From positions 1 through 61,309 of the forward strand of contig BBDJ01000032.1 in NCBI GenBank assembly GCA_001312325.1: DNA of 61,309 bases. The letters are read 5' to 3'. Below the pieces are notes generated by a model. That model did not search any database and was not told the origin of the DNA. It saw nothing but the letters and a program-made list of their open reading frames with translations. A program made the translations under genes and the position numbers. Shown one piece after another: positions 30,867 to 40,709 of this stretch (positions within the stretch are counted from its first letter, which is position 1; every line of letters begins with the position of its first letter). The stretch comes from Lysinibacillus pakistanensis (GTDB lineage: Bacteria; Bacillota; Bacilli; Bacillales_A; Planococcaceae).

Positions 30867-30999
30867 TTAATTTCTATCCAGATCAAGTGAAGAGCGATAC
30901 AATTGCTGAGCATTAGGTTAATTTTCTTTAATCATTGCAAGTGTTACCCCTCCGTAGATCTTGTGGTAAATAAATATCGTCCCGTTTTTCGATCATCAC
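30867..30999 (-). pseudogene. Degenerate small ORF, unknown
   Basis: On the minus strand GAGGAGGT (31013-31020) precedes a short frame, with a possible GTG start at 30999. It reads MMIEKRDDIYLPQDLRR and stops at 30928. Two single-base corrections (one G fewer near 30950, one T fewer near 30918) continue it as VTLAMIKENNPNAQQLYRSSLDLDRN to 30867. This gives a 40-45-residue protein. It could be a real small gene hit by the same indel errors, or a remnant. I do not recognise the family. Confidence 0.35.
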
Positions 31000-31233
31000 A
31001 ACGGTAATTTATACCTCCTCTTTTATCTACCGCTTATGTACGATGTTCTATAATATAATAGCTTATCTATAAATTATAGGTTATAAATAAAGAAGTTCAT
31101 TATTTTTATCTTTATTCAGTAAAAGACCCCCACCCCTACAGGTGCGAAATTGATAAAGCTTTACAGTTGTCTAAAAAGAGTATTCATAGCAAAATATAGA
31201 ATAGAAAATAAAAACATTAGGGGGATACCAACG

Positions 31234-31793
31234 ATGAAAACAGAGCAACAATATTTTAATGAAGCAATATCAATTCAGCAATATATGGATAACATGACAA
31301 CGCTAAAAGAGGAGAGCTTTCGCATTTATGATGCTTTGAAGTGCCAACAAATGATGGCTTTGTCAAGCTGCTAAAAGACAAGCATCCTAAAATTTTAACA
31401 ATTACAGAGGATTGGTGTGGTGATGCGATGCTAAACAATCCGATTATTCGCCGAATTGCAGAAGCGGCAGGCCTAGATATGCGTGCTGTACTACGTGATG
31501 AGGATACAGATTTAATTGATCGCTATTTAACAAATGGTGGTCGCGCTATTCCAATTTATCTTTTATTAGATGATGCTGGACAGGTTATCGGCAAATGGGG
31601 ACCTCGTGCACCACAATTACAGGAACTAGTAGTGAGCAAACGAGCAGGACTACCCGATAAAGAAGATCCTACATTTGAAGATGCTCAAAAGGCATTATAT
31701 GCAGAAATTCGTGAGGAAAATATAACGAATCAATCCTATTGGACATTTGTTTATGAAGATTTTAAAAAACAAGTGACATCAGTTTTGAAGTAG
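31234..31793 (+). CDS. Thioredoxin-like family protein (Thioredoxin_9 type)
   Basis: ATG 31234 has a weak AGGGGGATAC ribosome site. After correcting one missing T near 31337 (FRIYDAFEVPTNDGF) the protein is 186 residues. It has a thioredoxin-like core: KILTITEDWCGDAMLNNPIIRRIAEAAG in the place of the redox loop, then GRAIPIYLLLDDAGQVIGKWGPR with the cis-Pro. The usual CxxC is WCGD, with a single cysteine, as in the Thioredoxin_9 group. A classic dithiol oxidoreductase role is therefore doubtful. It is monocistronic between gatB and dgkB. Confidence 0.8.
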
Positions 31794-31889
31794 TCGTTAA
31801 TTAAGAGGCATCTGCTATTTATACAGTGCAACATTTCAGCGAATAATTCGTTGAATGAAATAGAATCTTATGAAGCAGGAAGGTATGTT

Positions 31890-32816
31890 ATGAAACGAGC
31901 AAGAATCATTTATAATCCTACATCTGGACGAGAGGTATTTAAAAAGCATCTACCAGAAGTATTGGAAAAACTAGAGGTAGCAGGCTATGAGACATCTTGT
32001 CATGCAACAACTTGTGAAGGCGATGCAACCATTGCGGCAAAAAAAATGCAGTAGAACGTGGCTTTGATATCATTATTGCAGTTGGTGGGGATGGCACATT
32101 AAATGAAGTAGTTTCAGGTGTGAGTCCATTCGAAAAACGTCCAAAAGTTGGTTTAATTCCGATGGGCACAACGAATGACTTTGCCCGTGCGGTGCATATT
32201 CCCCGAAATATTGAAGATGCTGTAGATATTATTATAAAGGGTGATACGTTGCCAGTGGATGTAGGTTTATTAAATGGAGAACGCTATTTCATCAATATTG
32301 CTGCTGGTGGTCGCATTACCGAGTTAACCTACGAAGTACCAAGTAAAATGAAAACAATGCTCGGGCAGCTAGCTTATTACTTAAAAGCAGTAGAAATGAT
32401 TCCATCCCTCAAGGCTTCTCACATGCGTATTGAATATGATGGTGAGGTTTTCGATGGCGATGCAATGATGTTTTTATGTGGTTTAACAAATTCAGTGGGT
32501 GGCTTTGAAAAGCTTGCACCAGACGCAAGCATCAATGATGGATACTTTACGTTATTAGTATTGAAAAAAGTAAGCCTCCCTGAATTTATCCAGCTAGCCG
32601 CAATGGCTTTAAGAGGCGAGCATTTAAATGATGATCGAGTAATTTATAAAAAAAGCTAGTGTGGTAAAAGTGACAACAGAAGATGAAATACATCTAAACC
32701 TAGATGGCGAATATGGTGGAGATGCACCTGCCACGTTTGAAAATCTAAAACGCCATATTGAAATTTTTGTACCACTTGCAGATATTCGTGAGGAAGATCG
32801 TATTTTAATTGAATAA
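31890..32816 (+). CDS. dgkB: Diacylglycerol kinase
   Basis: DgkB phosphorylates diacylglycerol released by lipoteichoic acid synthesis, so it partners functionally with the LtaS encoded further on. ATG 31890 follows GCAGGAAGG. The N-terminus RARIIYNPTSGRE and the nucleotide loop AVGGDGTLNEV (about 62-72) mark the DAGK catalytic fold. An A8 run at 32039-32046 shifts the frame (A6 or A9 expected) and an extra A lies at 32648-32654. Corrected length is about 307 (B. subtilis 303). Confidence 0.94.
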
Positions 32817-32821
32817 ATAAA

Positions 32822-32870
32822 CCAAGGAGCTTTCTTGTACTTTTTCAGTGCAAGAGAGCTTTTTTTAAGT
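32822..32870 (+). terminator. dgkB terminator
   Basis: GAGCTTTCTTGTAC is largely complementary to GTGCAAGAGAGCT and is followed by seven T. Confidence 0.8.
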
Positions 32871-33088
32871 GAAACTACTTAAGAGGAGTTTGGTTCTTCT
32901 TTGTTCAATCATGGGGAGAAGAAGAAACTCAAAAACCCACACTACTCATTAATAGATAAATGTCACCTGATTTAGGTCACTTCTTCATTTATGGTGCTAA
33001 AAAACGGCACTTAAATAGATAAAAATCCTTAGTTATTTTTGATTGTGAATGAATTAAGAAAAATGTTTGGCAAATGTGCGTATATTAC

Positions 33089-33149
33089 TTGAACAAAATT
33101 TGAAACCTTTATAATAGGCTGAAATTTCGGTCCGTTTTAAAGGTTTTTT
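33089..33149 (+). promoter_or_regulatory. Probable cyd promoter and leader inverted repeat
   Basis: TTGAAC is followed, at 15 or 17 nt, by overlapping -10 candidates TATAAT/TAATAG. AAACCTTTA and TAAAGGTTT (then T-rich) form an inverted repeat across the same region. The rest of the 490-nt gap upstream of cydA (32871-33088) has no ORF. It does hold an ACCT-gattt-AGGT dyad near 32970 and a TTGTGAA half-site near 33041 like a Rex half-operator. Redox control is an inference. Confidence 0.45.
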
Positions 33150-33310
33150 TCGTTGTAATAGTGGAAAATGGGGGTATAGCTAAGGGAAAGGAAGTGTTGC
33201 CTTTGTATAAGTCACAGGAAAAAAAAGCTCATTTGGCTAAGCTTCGGTGTTGCGATTATCATGCTACTTTCCATTCTTGGAAGAATATTTGGAAGTTAGG
33301 GGGCAATGAG

Positions 33311-34658
33311 ATGATTAATGAATCAGCAGTCTTTTGGAGTAGAGCATTAACCGAGCTAACATTATCGTTCCATATTATTTATGCAACGATTGGTGTGGGT
33401 GTCCCGTTAATGATTATGATTGCTCAATGGACTGGGTATAAAAAGAATGATGAGCATTATATATTAATGGCAAGACGTTGGGCGCGTGGTTTTGTTATTA
33501 CTGTGGCAGTCGGTGTAGTAACAGGAACTGCAATTGGCTTACAGTTATCTTTATTATGGCCAAACTTTATGCAACTTGCTGGTCAAACAATTGCGTTACC
33601 ACTTTTTATGGAAACGTTTGCATTTTTCTTTGAAGCCATTTTCTTGGGAATTTATTTGTACACATGGGATCGCTTTGATAGTCAGAAAAAGCACATGTTG
33701 CTACTAATTCCTGTAGCTGTTGGTGCATCTATGTCCGCTGTGTTTATTACGATTGTCAACGCATTTATGAACGCACCACAGGGCTTTGATATTGTAGATG
33801 GGCAACTAGTGAATATCCAACCATTTTTAGCAATGTTTAATCCAGCAATGCCAACAAAGGTAGCTCATGTTCTTGTGACTGCCTATATGACATCAGCATT
33901 TGTCCTAGCAGCAATTGCTGGATACCGTATGCTTCGAGGTTCTAAGCATGTGTATCATAAAAAATCATTATTATTACTGATGAAGATTGGCCTGATTTTT
34001 TTCTATTGCAGCCGCAATTATCGGAGATTTTTCAGGAAAGTACTTAGCAGAATATCAGCCAGAAAAATTGGCGGCAGCTGAATGGCATTTTGAAACAGAA
34101 GATAAAGCCTCACTTATACTTTTTGGTGTGTTAGATGGTGAGGAAGTGAAATATGCCATAAAGGTTCCATATGCCCTTAGTATTTTGGCTTATAATAATC
34201 CAACTGCAGAGGTCATTGGCTTAGACCAATTTGCAGAGGAAGACCGTCCCCCTCTGTATATTCACTATCTCTTTAATATTATGGTGTTTATCGGCATGTT
34301 CATGGTGCTTATTTCACTGCTCTACGTACTGGGGAAAGCACGTGGCTGGCAATTTATCCACACACGTTGGTTTAGATGGGTTATTGTCGCAGGAGGACCA
34401 CTTTCTATCATTGCTATTGAAGCTGGCTGGTGGCTCGCAGAAGTTGGACGACAACCTTGGATTTTATATGGTTTAATGCGAACACCAGAGGGAGCAACTA
34501 CAAGTGATCATGTAGATTTAATGATGCTATTATTTACTGGTGTATATGCTGTATTGGCAATAGGGAGTATTGTGGTTTTGGTTCGTATGTTCAAAAAGAA
34601 TCCAATTGAACGTGAAATTGAAGATCGCCATTCTGAAAAAGGCGGTGATTTCCTATGA
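33311..34658 (+). CDS. cydA: Cytochrome bd-type quinol oxidase subunit I
   Basis: CydA carries the hemes and quinol site of the bd-type terminal oxidase. ATG 33311 is chosen because the protein then begins MINESAVFWSRALTELTLSFHII, with the N-terminal heme His in LSFHII. GWWLAEVGRQPW is the conserved GRQPW region. There are about nine hydrophobic helices. An extra T at 33996-34002 splits the frame; corrected length is 448. The short Q-loop and the sequence are closer to B. subtilis YthA than to CydA proper. It overlaps cydB by 4 nt. Confidence 0.9.
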
Positions 34659-35680
34659 CATTAGAGATTTTAGGTATATCAGTACTATGGATTTTCCTAT
34701 TCGGCTATGTCATTGTAGCTTCGATTGATTTTGGAGCAGGCTTCTTTAATGCCTATAGTCTACTCATTGGGAAAAATCATATTTTAACAAATATTATTAA
34801 GCGGTATTTATCACCTGTTTGGGAAGTGACGAATGTCTTTTTAGTATTTTTCTTTGTTGGGATTGTAGGATTTTTCCCACAAACAGCCTTTTATTATGGA
34901 ACGATTTTACTTGTGCCAGTAAGTATTTCACTTGTGCTGCTTGCAATACGAGGCTCCTACTATGCGTTTGAATCATACGGCTCACGGGGACATATTGGAT
35001 ACACACTGACATATGGTGTAGCAGGCTTACTTATCCCAGCCTCTCTATCCGTAGTATTTGCAATTGCTGGTGGGGGATATGTTGATATTGTAAATGGGCA
35101 GCCCGTCTTAAATTATTGGACGCTCTACACAAGTGCATTTGCCTGGAGTATTGTCGTTTTGAGCATAGCTGCTGTACTTTATATTTCAGCTGTATTTTTA
35201 ACATGGTATGCCCATAAAGCAAAGGATAAGGAAGCCACAAATCTAATGCGAAAATATGCGCTTATCTGGGCCGCACCTTTAATGGTTAGTGCGCTTGGCA
35301 TTATGTATGAAATGAAATCCATCAACCAGAGAGCTATAATCATATGGTTGATTTATGGTGGCTCTTTGCCATTTCAGCAGTACTATTTATTATTACGGTG
35401 CTATTAATAGCGATGCGAAAAAAATTATGGTCTGGCTGTAGGCCTATTGATTGCCCAATTTGCAGTAGCATTCTTTGCCTATGGTATCGCACAATATCCA
35501 TATTTACTGTACCCATATTTAACAATTTATGATAGCTTCACCAGCACTCAAATGGCGATTGCACTCGTGATTGCATTTATTTTGGGATTATGTCTGCTTA
35601 TTCCATCACTATTTTTATTGCTAAAGTTATTCTTATTCAACAAAAATTATGTGACAGGAAAAGAAGACAATCATGCATAG
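34655..35680 (+). CDS. cydB: Cytochrome bd-type quinol oxidase subunit II
   Basis: CydB is the second large subunit of the bd oxidase, with about eight to nine transmembrane helices. The start ATG overlaps the cydA stop (ATGA). The N-terminus GYVIVASIDFGAGFF is typical of CydB/YthB. One missing C near 35320 (restoring HQPESYNHMVDLWWLFAIS) and one extra A at 35418-35424 compensate in length. Corrected length is 341. It is followed 12 nt later by the small subunit gene. Confidence 0.9.
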
Positions 35681-35692
35681 GAGGAAAGAATA

Positions 35693-35815
35693 ATGGAAAA
35701 GTTTCTTATGTTTTATGCGCCATTTATTGTAGTAATTCTAGGAATTATCGCTGCGTTTTGGTGGGCACCCAAAGATCGTCATATAGCAAAAGAACAGGAA
35801 GAGAGTCGCGAATAG
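35693..35815 (+). CDS. cydS: Cytochrome bd oxidase small subunit CydS
   Basis: A 40-residue single-helix protein (FLMFYAPFIVVILGIIAAFWWAPKD..) closely matches the Bacillaceae CydS subunit, which sits beside the heme region of CydA. ATG 35693 follows a strong TAGGAGG. It lies directly after cydB, and its final codons form the left arm of the operon terminator. Below the usual ORF length cut-off, it would be missed by size-filtered prediction. Confidence 0.88.
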   Translation: MEKFLMFYAPFIVVILGIIAAFWWAPKDRHIAKEQEESRE

Positions 35816-35828
35816 CGACTCTTTTTCT
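35802..35828 (+). terminator. cyd operon terminator overlapping the cydS stop
   Basis: AGAGTCGC/GCGACTCT (8 bp, loop GAATA) is followed by TTTTTCT. The TAG stop of cydS lies in the loop and right arm. Confidence 0.9.
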
Positions 35829-35874
35829 GCAGAGTAGGCTGATTAGGTCTGTTCTTTTAAAGGAAAGAAGAATT

Positions 35875-36084
35875 GCTCATGTTGGAGAAGAAACTGCTCA
35901 GGCAAATAGGAGAACCGCTCAGGGTGAAGAAAAAATTGCTCAGGCAAAGGGGAGAACCGCTCAGGTAGGAGAAAAACCTGCTCGGGTCAAGAGAAGAGTC
36001 GCTCAGGTAGCACGTAAAACTGCTCAGGCAAAGAGTAGTTCCGCTCATCTCACAGATGTATCCACTCAGGTAAATTACGACAAT
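35875..36084. repeat. 21-bp phased tandem repeat array 1 (10 units)
   Basis: GCTC recurs at 35875, 35896, 35917, 35938, 35959, 35980, 36001, 36022 and 36043, and ACTC at 36064, every step exactly 21 bp. The first 7-8 bases are conserved (GCTCAGGY, once GCTCGGGT). The remaining 13 vary but are purine-rich, ending in AAACT, GAACC or similar. The array lies between the cyd terminator and rlmCD. ORFs through it stay open simply because 21 is a multiple of three. The same core and period recur at 52802. Confidence 0.9.
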
Positions 36085-36190
36085 CGGATTTACTCTGCTC
36101 ATAAGATAGTTCCTACAATAACAAGCCTTGTTCTTTTTTTCATGCGCCAACACATGCTACAATAAGAAGATTGAAATGGAGGATGTATGA

Positions 36191-37555
36191 ATGTCAGCAC
36201 CCGTGAAAAAAAATGATCGACTAACAGTTTATATAGAAGATTTAACGCATGACGGCAATGGCGTGGCAAAGGTTGAGGGCTACCCGCTATTTATACAGGG
36301 CGCACTTCCTAACGAAACAGCTCAAATCCATGTGTTGAAAACCTTAAAAAATTACGGCTTTGCCAAAGCTGTAGAAATTATCAAGCCGTCTCCTGATCGT
36401 GTGGATGCACCTTGTGACTATTTCCAGCAATGTGGTGGCTGCCAATTACAGCATTTATCTTATGAGGGGCAGCTAAAATGGAAGGAAAATATGGTACGGA
36501 ACGTTATGCAACGTCTTGGTAAAATTAATGCGCCTGTTCTTCCAGTTAAAGGCATGAAAGAGCCTTGGCATTACCGTAATAAAGCGCAAATCCCTTTTTC
36601 CGTAAATGAAGCAGGACAAGCAATAGCAGGTTTTTATAAAACGAAGACGCATAGCATTGTTGATATGGAACGTTGTTTAATTCAAACAGGAGAAGCGGAC
36701 GCTATCCTTGCTGGCTTGAAAAAGGAGTTAGCTGCAATGGGTATCCTACCATACAATGAGACATCACATGAGGGAATGCTACGTCACGTAGTCATTCGTA
36801 CAGCTCGTGCGACTGGGGAAGTCATGGTTGTACTCGTAACGAAAAAGAAAAAGTTCCCTCAAAAAGAAGCAGCCGTTGCGATAATACAAAAGCTTTTACC
36901 GAATGTTACATCAATTATGCAAAACATCAACAGTAACAAAACAAATGTCATTTTCGGTGATGAGACCGTAAATCTATGGGGCAAGGACGTTATTATCGAT
37001 ACAATTGGAGATGTACGCTTTGAAATTTCAGCTCGTTCATTCTATCAAGTAAACCCTGAACAGACTGAAGTTCTTTACAAACAAGCACTAGACTACGCTG
37101 ATTTACAGGGTGATGAACGAGTAATTGATGCCTACTGTGGAATCGGTACTATTTCTCTATTCCTTGCTCAAAAAGCAAAGACAGTCATGGGCGTAGAAAT
37201 TGTCCCACAAGCTATTGAAGATGCCAAGCGTAACGCAACACTGAACGGCTTTACAAATACGTATTTTGAGGCAGGTCCAGCAGAAGAAGTAATTCCACGT
37301 TGGTATAGAGAAGGCAAAGAAGCCGATGTCCTTGTTGTAGACCCACCACGTAAAGGCTGTGATGAGGCACTTTTAAACACCATTTTAGAGCAACGTCCGA
37401 AGCGGGTTGTCTATGTATCATGTAATCCAGCCACACTTGCACGTGACCTACGTATTCTGGAGGATGGTGGCTATCAAACACAGGAAATTCAACCAGTTGA
37501 CATGTTCCCGCATTCGACACATTGCGAAGCTGTTGCGTGGTTGGAGTTAATTTAA
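36191..37555 (+). CDS. rlmCD: 23S rRNA (uracil-C5)-methyltransferase RlmCD
   Basis: This TrmA-family SAM enzyme makes m5U in 23S rRNA; the B. subtilis homologue YefA/RlmCD does both U747 and U1939. Domains are an N-terminal TRAM (about 7-65), a four-cysteine [4Fe-4S] motif [12 protein letters not shown] (about 76-87), and a Rossmann SAM domain with [16 protein letters not shown] (about 314). The catalytic Cys is in [11 protein letters not shown] (about 411). ATG 36191 follows TGGAGG. The frame is intact at 454 residues. Confidence 0.95.
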   Translation: MSAPVKKNDRLTVYIEDLTHDGNGVAKVEGYPLFIQGALPNETAQIHVLKTLKNYGFAKAVEIIKPSPDRVDAPCDYFQQCGGCQLQHLSYEGQLKWKENMVRNVMQRLGKINAPVLPVKGMKEPWHYRNKAQIPFSVNEAGQAIAGFYKTKTHSIVDMERCLIQTGEADAILAGLKKELAAMGILPYNETSHEGMLRHVVIRTARATGEVMVVLVTKKKKFPQKEAAVAIIQKLLPNVTSIMQNINSNKTNVIFGDETVNLWGKDVIIDTIGDVRFEISARSFYQVNPEQTEVLYKQALDYADLQGDERVIDAYCGIGTISLFLAQKAKTVMGVEIVPQAIEDAKRNATLNGFTNTYFEAGPAEEVIPRWYREGKEADVLVVDPPRKGCDEALLNTILEQRPKRVVYVSCNPATLARDLRILEDGGYQTQEIQPVDMFPHSTHCEAVAWLELI

Positions 37556-37571
37556 TAATAAAGAAATGATA

Positions 37572-37607
37572 AAAGAACGGATTTCAAGTAGGGAATTCGT
37601 TCTTTTT
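37572..37607 (+). terminator. rlmCD terminator
   Basis: AAGAACGGATTTC pairs with GGAATTCGTTCTT (with G-U) and T5 follows. The stem is nearly the same sequence as the terminators at 44407 and 46058. Confidence 0.85.
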
Positions 37608-37683
37608 CGGTACATAAAGGATTAAGATATTTTCGAAGAAATTATAATGAAGCAGTTGTAAAATTTTTTTATGGAGGCGAACT

Positions 37684-37974
37684 ATGAAGACGGAATTTAT
37701 TATAACCATAGTTATAATTTTAGGAATGGTAATCGTAATAGATAAAATATACGGAAAAATTAATATAGAAAATTATTCTCCTATTTGGGAGTATTTTTCT
37801 AAAGCCATTCTCTATGGGTTTATTGCTAGCGTTACATTATTCTATGGAAAGGAATCGTTAATAGATGTTAATGCACTAGAATGGGCCATCATTGCAGTTT
37901 CAGCAATAGAAGGAATAGGAAACTATATTAATTATGTAAAAGAATCAAAAAGAAGAAAAAAAAGAAAGACTTGA
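37684..37974 (+). CDS. Small membrane protein, unknown
   Basis: A 96-residue protein starts at ATG 37684 with ATGGAGGCG upstream. It shows an N-terminal hydrophobic helix (about 3-22), a second near 42-56 and a weak third near 68-80. The C-terminus is strongly basic (KESKRRKKRKT), predicted cytoplasmic by the positive-inside rule. The frame is intact. I do not recognise the family. It stands alone between rlmCD and the ltaS region. Confidence 0.65.
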   Translation: MKTEFIITIVIILGMVIVIDKIYGKINIENYSPIWEYFSKAILYGFIASVTLFYGKESLIDVNALEWAIIAVSAIEGIGNYINYVKESKRRKKRKT

Positions 37975-38112
37975 GGTAATCAAACTTAGCTACATAATGA
38001 AATAATTCTTCAAAGAGTCGCTTATTAAAAGATTGATGCTCTTTTTGTAAGGGAAAGTTGGAGATAATATGTTGGTATTTCGCTAAAGTAGAGCGGAATC
38101 AATTATAACCCA

Positions 38113-38159
38113 CCAGCACATTCAACACACTGTGAAGCGGTTGCATGATTGAACTTAAC
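38113..38159 (+). pseudogene. Remnant of an rlmCD-like C-terminus
   Basis: The frame at 38113 reads [19 protein letters not shown], which matches the end of the adjacent RlmCD ([16 protein letters not shown]) except for a TGA in place of TGG. Nothing else of the gene remains in the roughly 130 nt upstream. It is a decayed tail of a second TrmA-family gene or a partial duplication. Confidence 0.6.
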
Positions 38160-38185
38160 GGAGATAAAAAAAAGTCTCGGATTAA

Positions 38186-38232
38186 AATACCATGAAAATG
38201 TTAGTAACATAACATTTTCATGGTATTTTTTC
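38186..38232 (+). terminator. Strong terminator upstream of ltaS
   Basis: A 16-bp stem ATACCATGAAAATGTT/AACATTTTCATGGTAT with an 8-nt loop is followed by TTTTT. It separates ltaS from the remnant and small membrane gene. The following 190 nt before ltaS hold no ORF. Confidence 0.85.
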
Positions 38233-38422
38233 TATGTCAATATTTATGTTAATTAGCAATAATTATACCGATTGCCTTTATGATAGTTAACAACTTGACA
38301 GAAATTCAGATGGGGAGTAAGATACATTAGTCGCTAAAAAAAACTATTGTGAAGTAACATTTTTTTCAAATGCAATACTTATTTTAGATTTTAATTTAAA
38401 TAAGTAAAAGGTAGGTGCAAAA

Positions 38423-40379
38423 ATGAAAAATCTAGTAAGTAAAAAAAGATGACCTATTACACAACTTTTTGGGAATATATTTATTAGCTGTTTTAATGCT
38501 ATGGTTTAAAACATATATTAGTCAACTATCACAATTTGATCTAGGGGTAGAGGGAGTCATTCAACAATTCCTTTTATTAATAAATCCGCTGGGTTCAGCA
38601 ATGCTATTTCTTGGATTTTCATTTTTATTTAGAGGAAAACGAAAATATACATCACTTGTTATAATTTACACTTTGATGTCTATACTTTTATATGCCAATA
38701 TTGTTTATTACCGATTTTTTTAGTGATTTTATTACATTACCTACACTTTCCCAAACTCAGAATTTTGGAGATTTAGGTGGTAGTGTTCTCTCATTATTAA
38801 AACCTTATGATATCTTGTTCTTTGTGGATGTATTTGTCATGTTTTATCTACGATTTTCAAGAAAAATTAAAAAAAGAAACGAATCGTGTTGGCTATAAAA
38901 AAAGCAATAACAATCATTGCATTTGCATTAGTAGTATCATTCCTAAATTTAGGACTAGCCGAAACGAATCGCCCACAACTATTAACGCGAGGTTTTGATA
39001 GAAACTATATTGTGAAATATTTAGGAATGTATAACTATACGATTTATGATTCAGTAGAAACGATGAAAGCATCTTCACAAAGAGCTTTGGCGGATAGTAG
39101 TGATATTACAGAAGTGATTAACTATACAAAATCAAACTATGCCAAACCTAATGCAAAATATTTTGGTGCAGCAAAAGGAATGAACGTTATCTATTTACAT
39201 TTAGAATCATTCCAAAACTTCCTTATCAACTATAAATTAAACGGTGAAGAAGTTACGCCATTTTTAAATTCATTAACTAAAGATAAGAATACAATGTATT
39301 TTGATAATTTCTTCCATCAAACAGGTCAAGGTAAAACGTCCGATGCAGAATTTATGCTGGAAAATTCTTTATTTGGGTTACCACAAGGTTCTGCTTATAT
39401 TACAAAAGCACAAAATACGTACCAGGCAGCTCCTAGTATTCTAAAAGATTATGGTTATACATCTGCTGTATTCCATGGTAATAACGGAAGCTTCTGGAAC
39501 CGAAATGTGATTTATAAATCATTTGGATACGACAAATTCTTTGATGCTAGTTATTATAATACAGATTCTTCAGGTGATATGGCTGAGTATGGTGTATTAG
39601 ATAAACCTTTCTTTGAACAATCTCAAAGTCTTTTAAGTTCTTTACCACAACCTTTTTATACAAAATTAATTACGGTAGGGAATCACTATCCATATAAAAT
39701 GGATCAAAATTTAGTAACGATTGATAAAGCTAATACTGGAGATCCTAGTGTTGATAACTATTTCCAAACTGCTCGTTATGCCGATGAAGCAATCGAACAG
39801 GTTTTCAATCAATTAAAAGAATTAGGCTTATATGATAATACGATGATTGTTCTTTATGGTGACCATTACGGTATTTCTGATAATCATAATACAGCGATGG
39901 AACAAGTGATTGGCAAAGAAATTACACCATATGAAAGTGCTAATTTACAACGCGTACCATTATTTATACATGTTCCAGGAATGCAAGGAGGAACTGACCA
40001 TACTTATGGAGGCCAAACAGACCTTCTTCCGACGGTATTACATTTACTAGGAATTGATACGCAAAAATTTGTTCAATTTGGTTCAGATTTATTATCAGAA
40101 GAGCATGATGAAATTGTGCCATTTAGAAATGGCGATTTTGTCAGTCCAACGATTTATTCAATTAATGAAAAGTTTTATGATAATAAAACAGGATTATTAC
40201 TAGATGATAGTCAATTAGAGTCTGCGAAAACGATCAAAAATGAAGTAGATCATAAGTTGTATTTGTCTGATAAAGTCGTGAATGGTGATTTATTGAGATT
40301 CTATACACCAAAAGGTTATACACCGGTTGATCCTTCTCAGTATAATTATTCCAAAGATGAGAATGTAGAATCGAATTAA
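38423..40379 (+). CDS. ltaS: Lipoteichoic acid synthase, LtaS family
   Basis: LtaS polymerises glycerol phosphate from phosphatidylglycerol onto a glycolipid anchor at the outer membrane face, generating diacylglycerol that DgkB recycles. It has five N-terminal transmembrane helices (to about residue 190). An extracellular sulfatase-fold domain follows, with the catalytic Thr in GQGKTSDAEF and metal/substrate residues in ESFQNF and YGDHYG. ATG 38423 follows GTAGGTG. Four extra bases (38441-38447, 38715-38721, 38869-38875, 38897-38903), all in the membrane part, break the frame. Corrected length is 650. Several paralogues usually exist in Bacillaceae, so this may be LtaS, YfnI or YqgS type. 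Confidence 0.9.
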
Positions 40380-40394
40380 TAGTTTCAATTTATG

Positions 40395-40436
40395 GGCAGT
40401 TCAAGAAAATGTGAGTTATCTTGAATTGCCTTTTTA
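40395..40436 (+). terminator. ltaS terminator
   Basis: GGCAGTTCAAG/CTTGAATTGCC (11 bp, one G-U) is followed by TTTTTAT. Confidence 0.85.
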
Positions 40437-40512
40437 TATGTTATTTTTGGATAAGAATTAAAAGGCATTGGATACTTTGTGAAGAAGTGTTGGGTTGGAG
40501 TTGACGTAATAG

Positions 40513-40557
40513 AAAAGCAGTGGATATAGAAAAATCTATATCATCTGCTTTTTTTGC
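40513..40557. terminator. Second hairpin with T-run
   Basis: AAAGCAGTGGATATAG/CTATATCATCTGCTTT forms a long stem (mismatch near the base), then TTTTTT. No gene clearly ends here on the plus strand. The 40380-40709 gap holds no other ORF, so this may be residual from a lost gene. Confidence 0.6.
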
Positions 40558-40709
40558 GATTTTTATAATAGTTTTTACAAATAATAAATGTCCAAAAGTA
40601 CTTGTGTTTGATAATAAGTTATTAAGCATGATATAAGTGTAAAAGAAGCTTTATATTTTTTTGACCGAAAGTTTGAAGCAGTATTATAGTGAGAGGATTT
40701 GGATTTGAA

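Noticed and set aside
35590..36165. Plus- and minus-strand ORFs through array 1 encoding 7-residue repeats
   Set aside because: A 21-bp period keeps any stop-free unit open in frame. No ribosome site or own start is seen, the plus ORF begins inside cydB in another frame, and array 2 is open in a different frame. Treated as non-coding.
40513..40557. tRNA or small RNA gene in the ltaS-dus gap
   Set aside because: Only a terminator-like hairpin is present; no cloverleaf or promoter. No tRNA or rRNA gene was found anywhere in the window.
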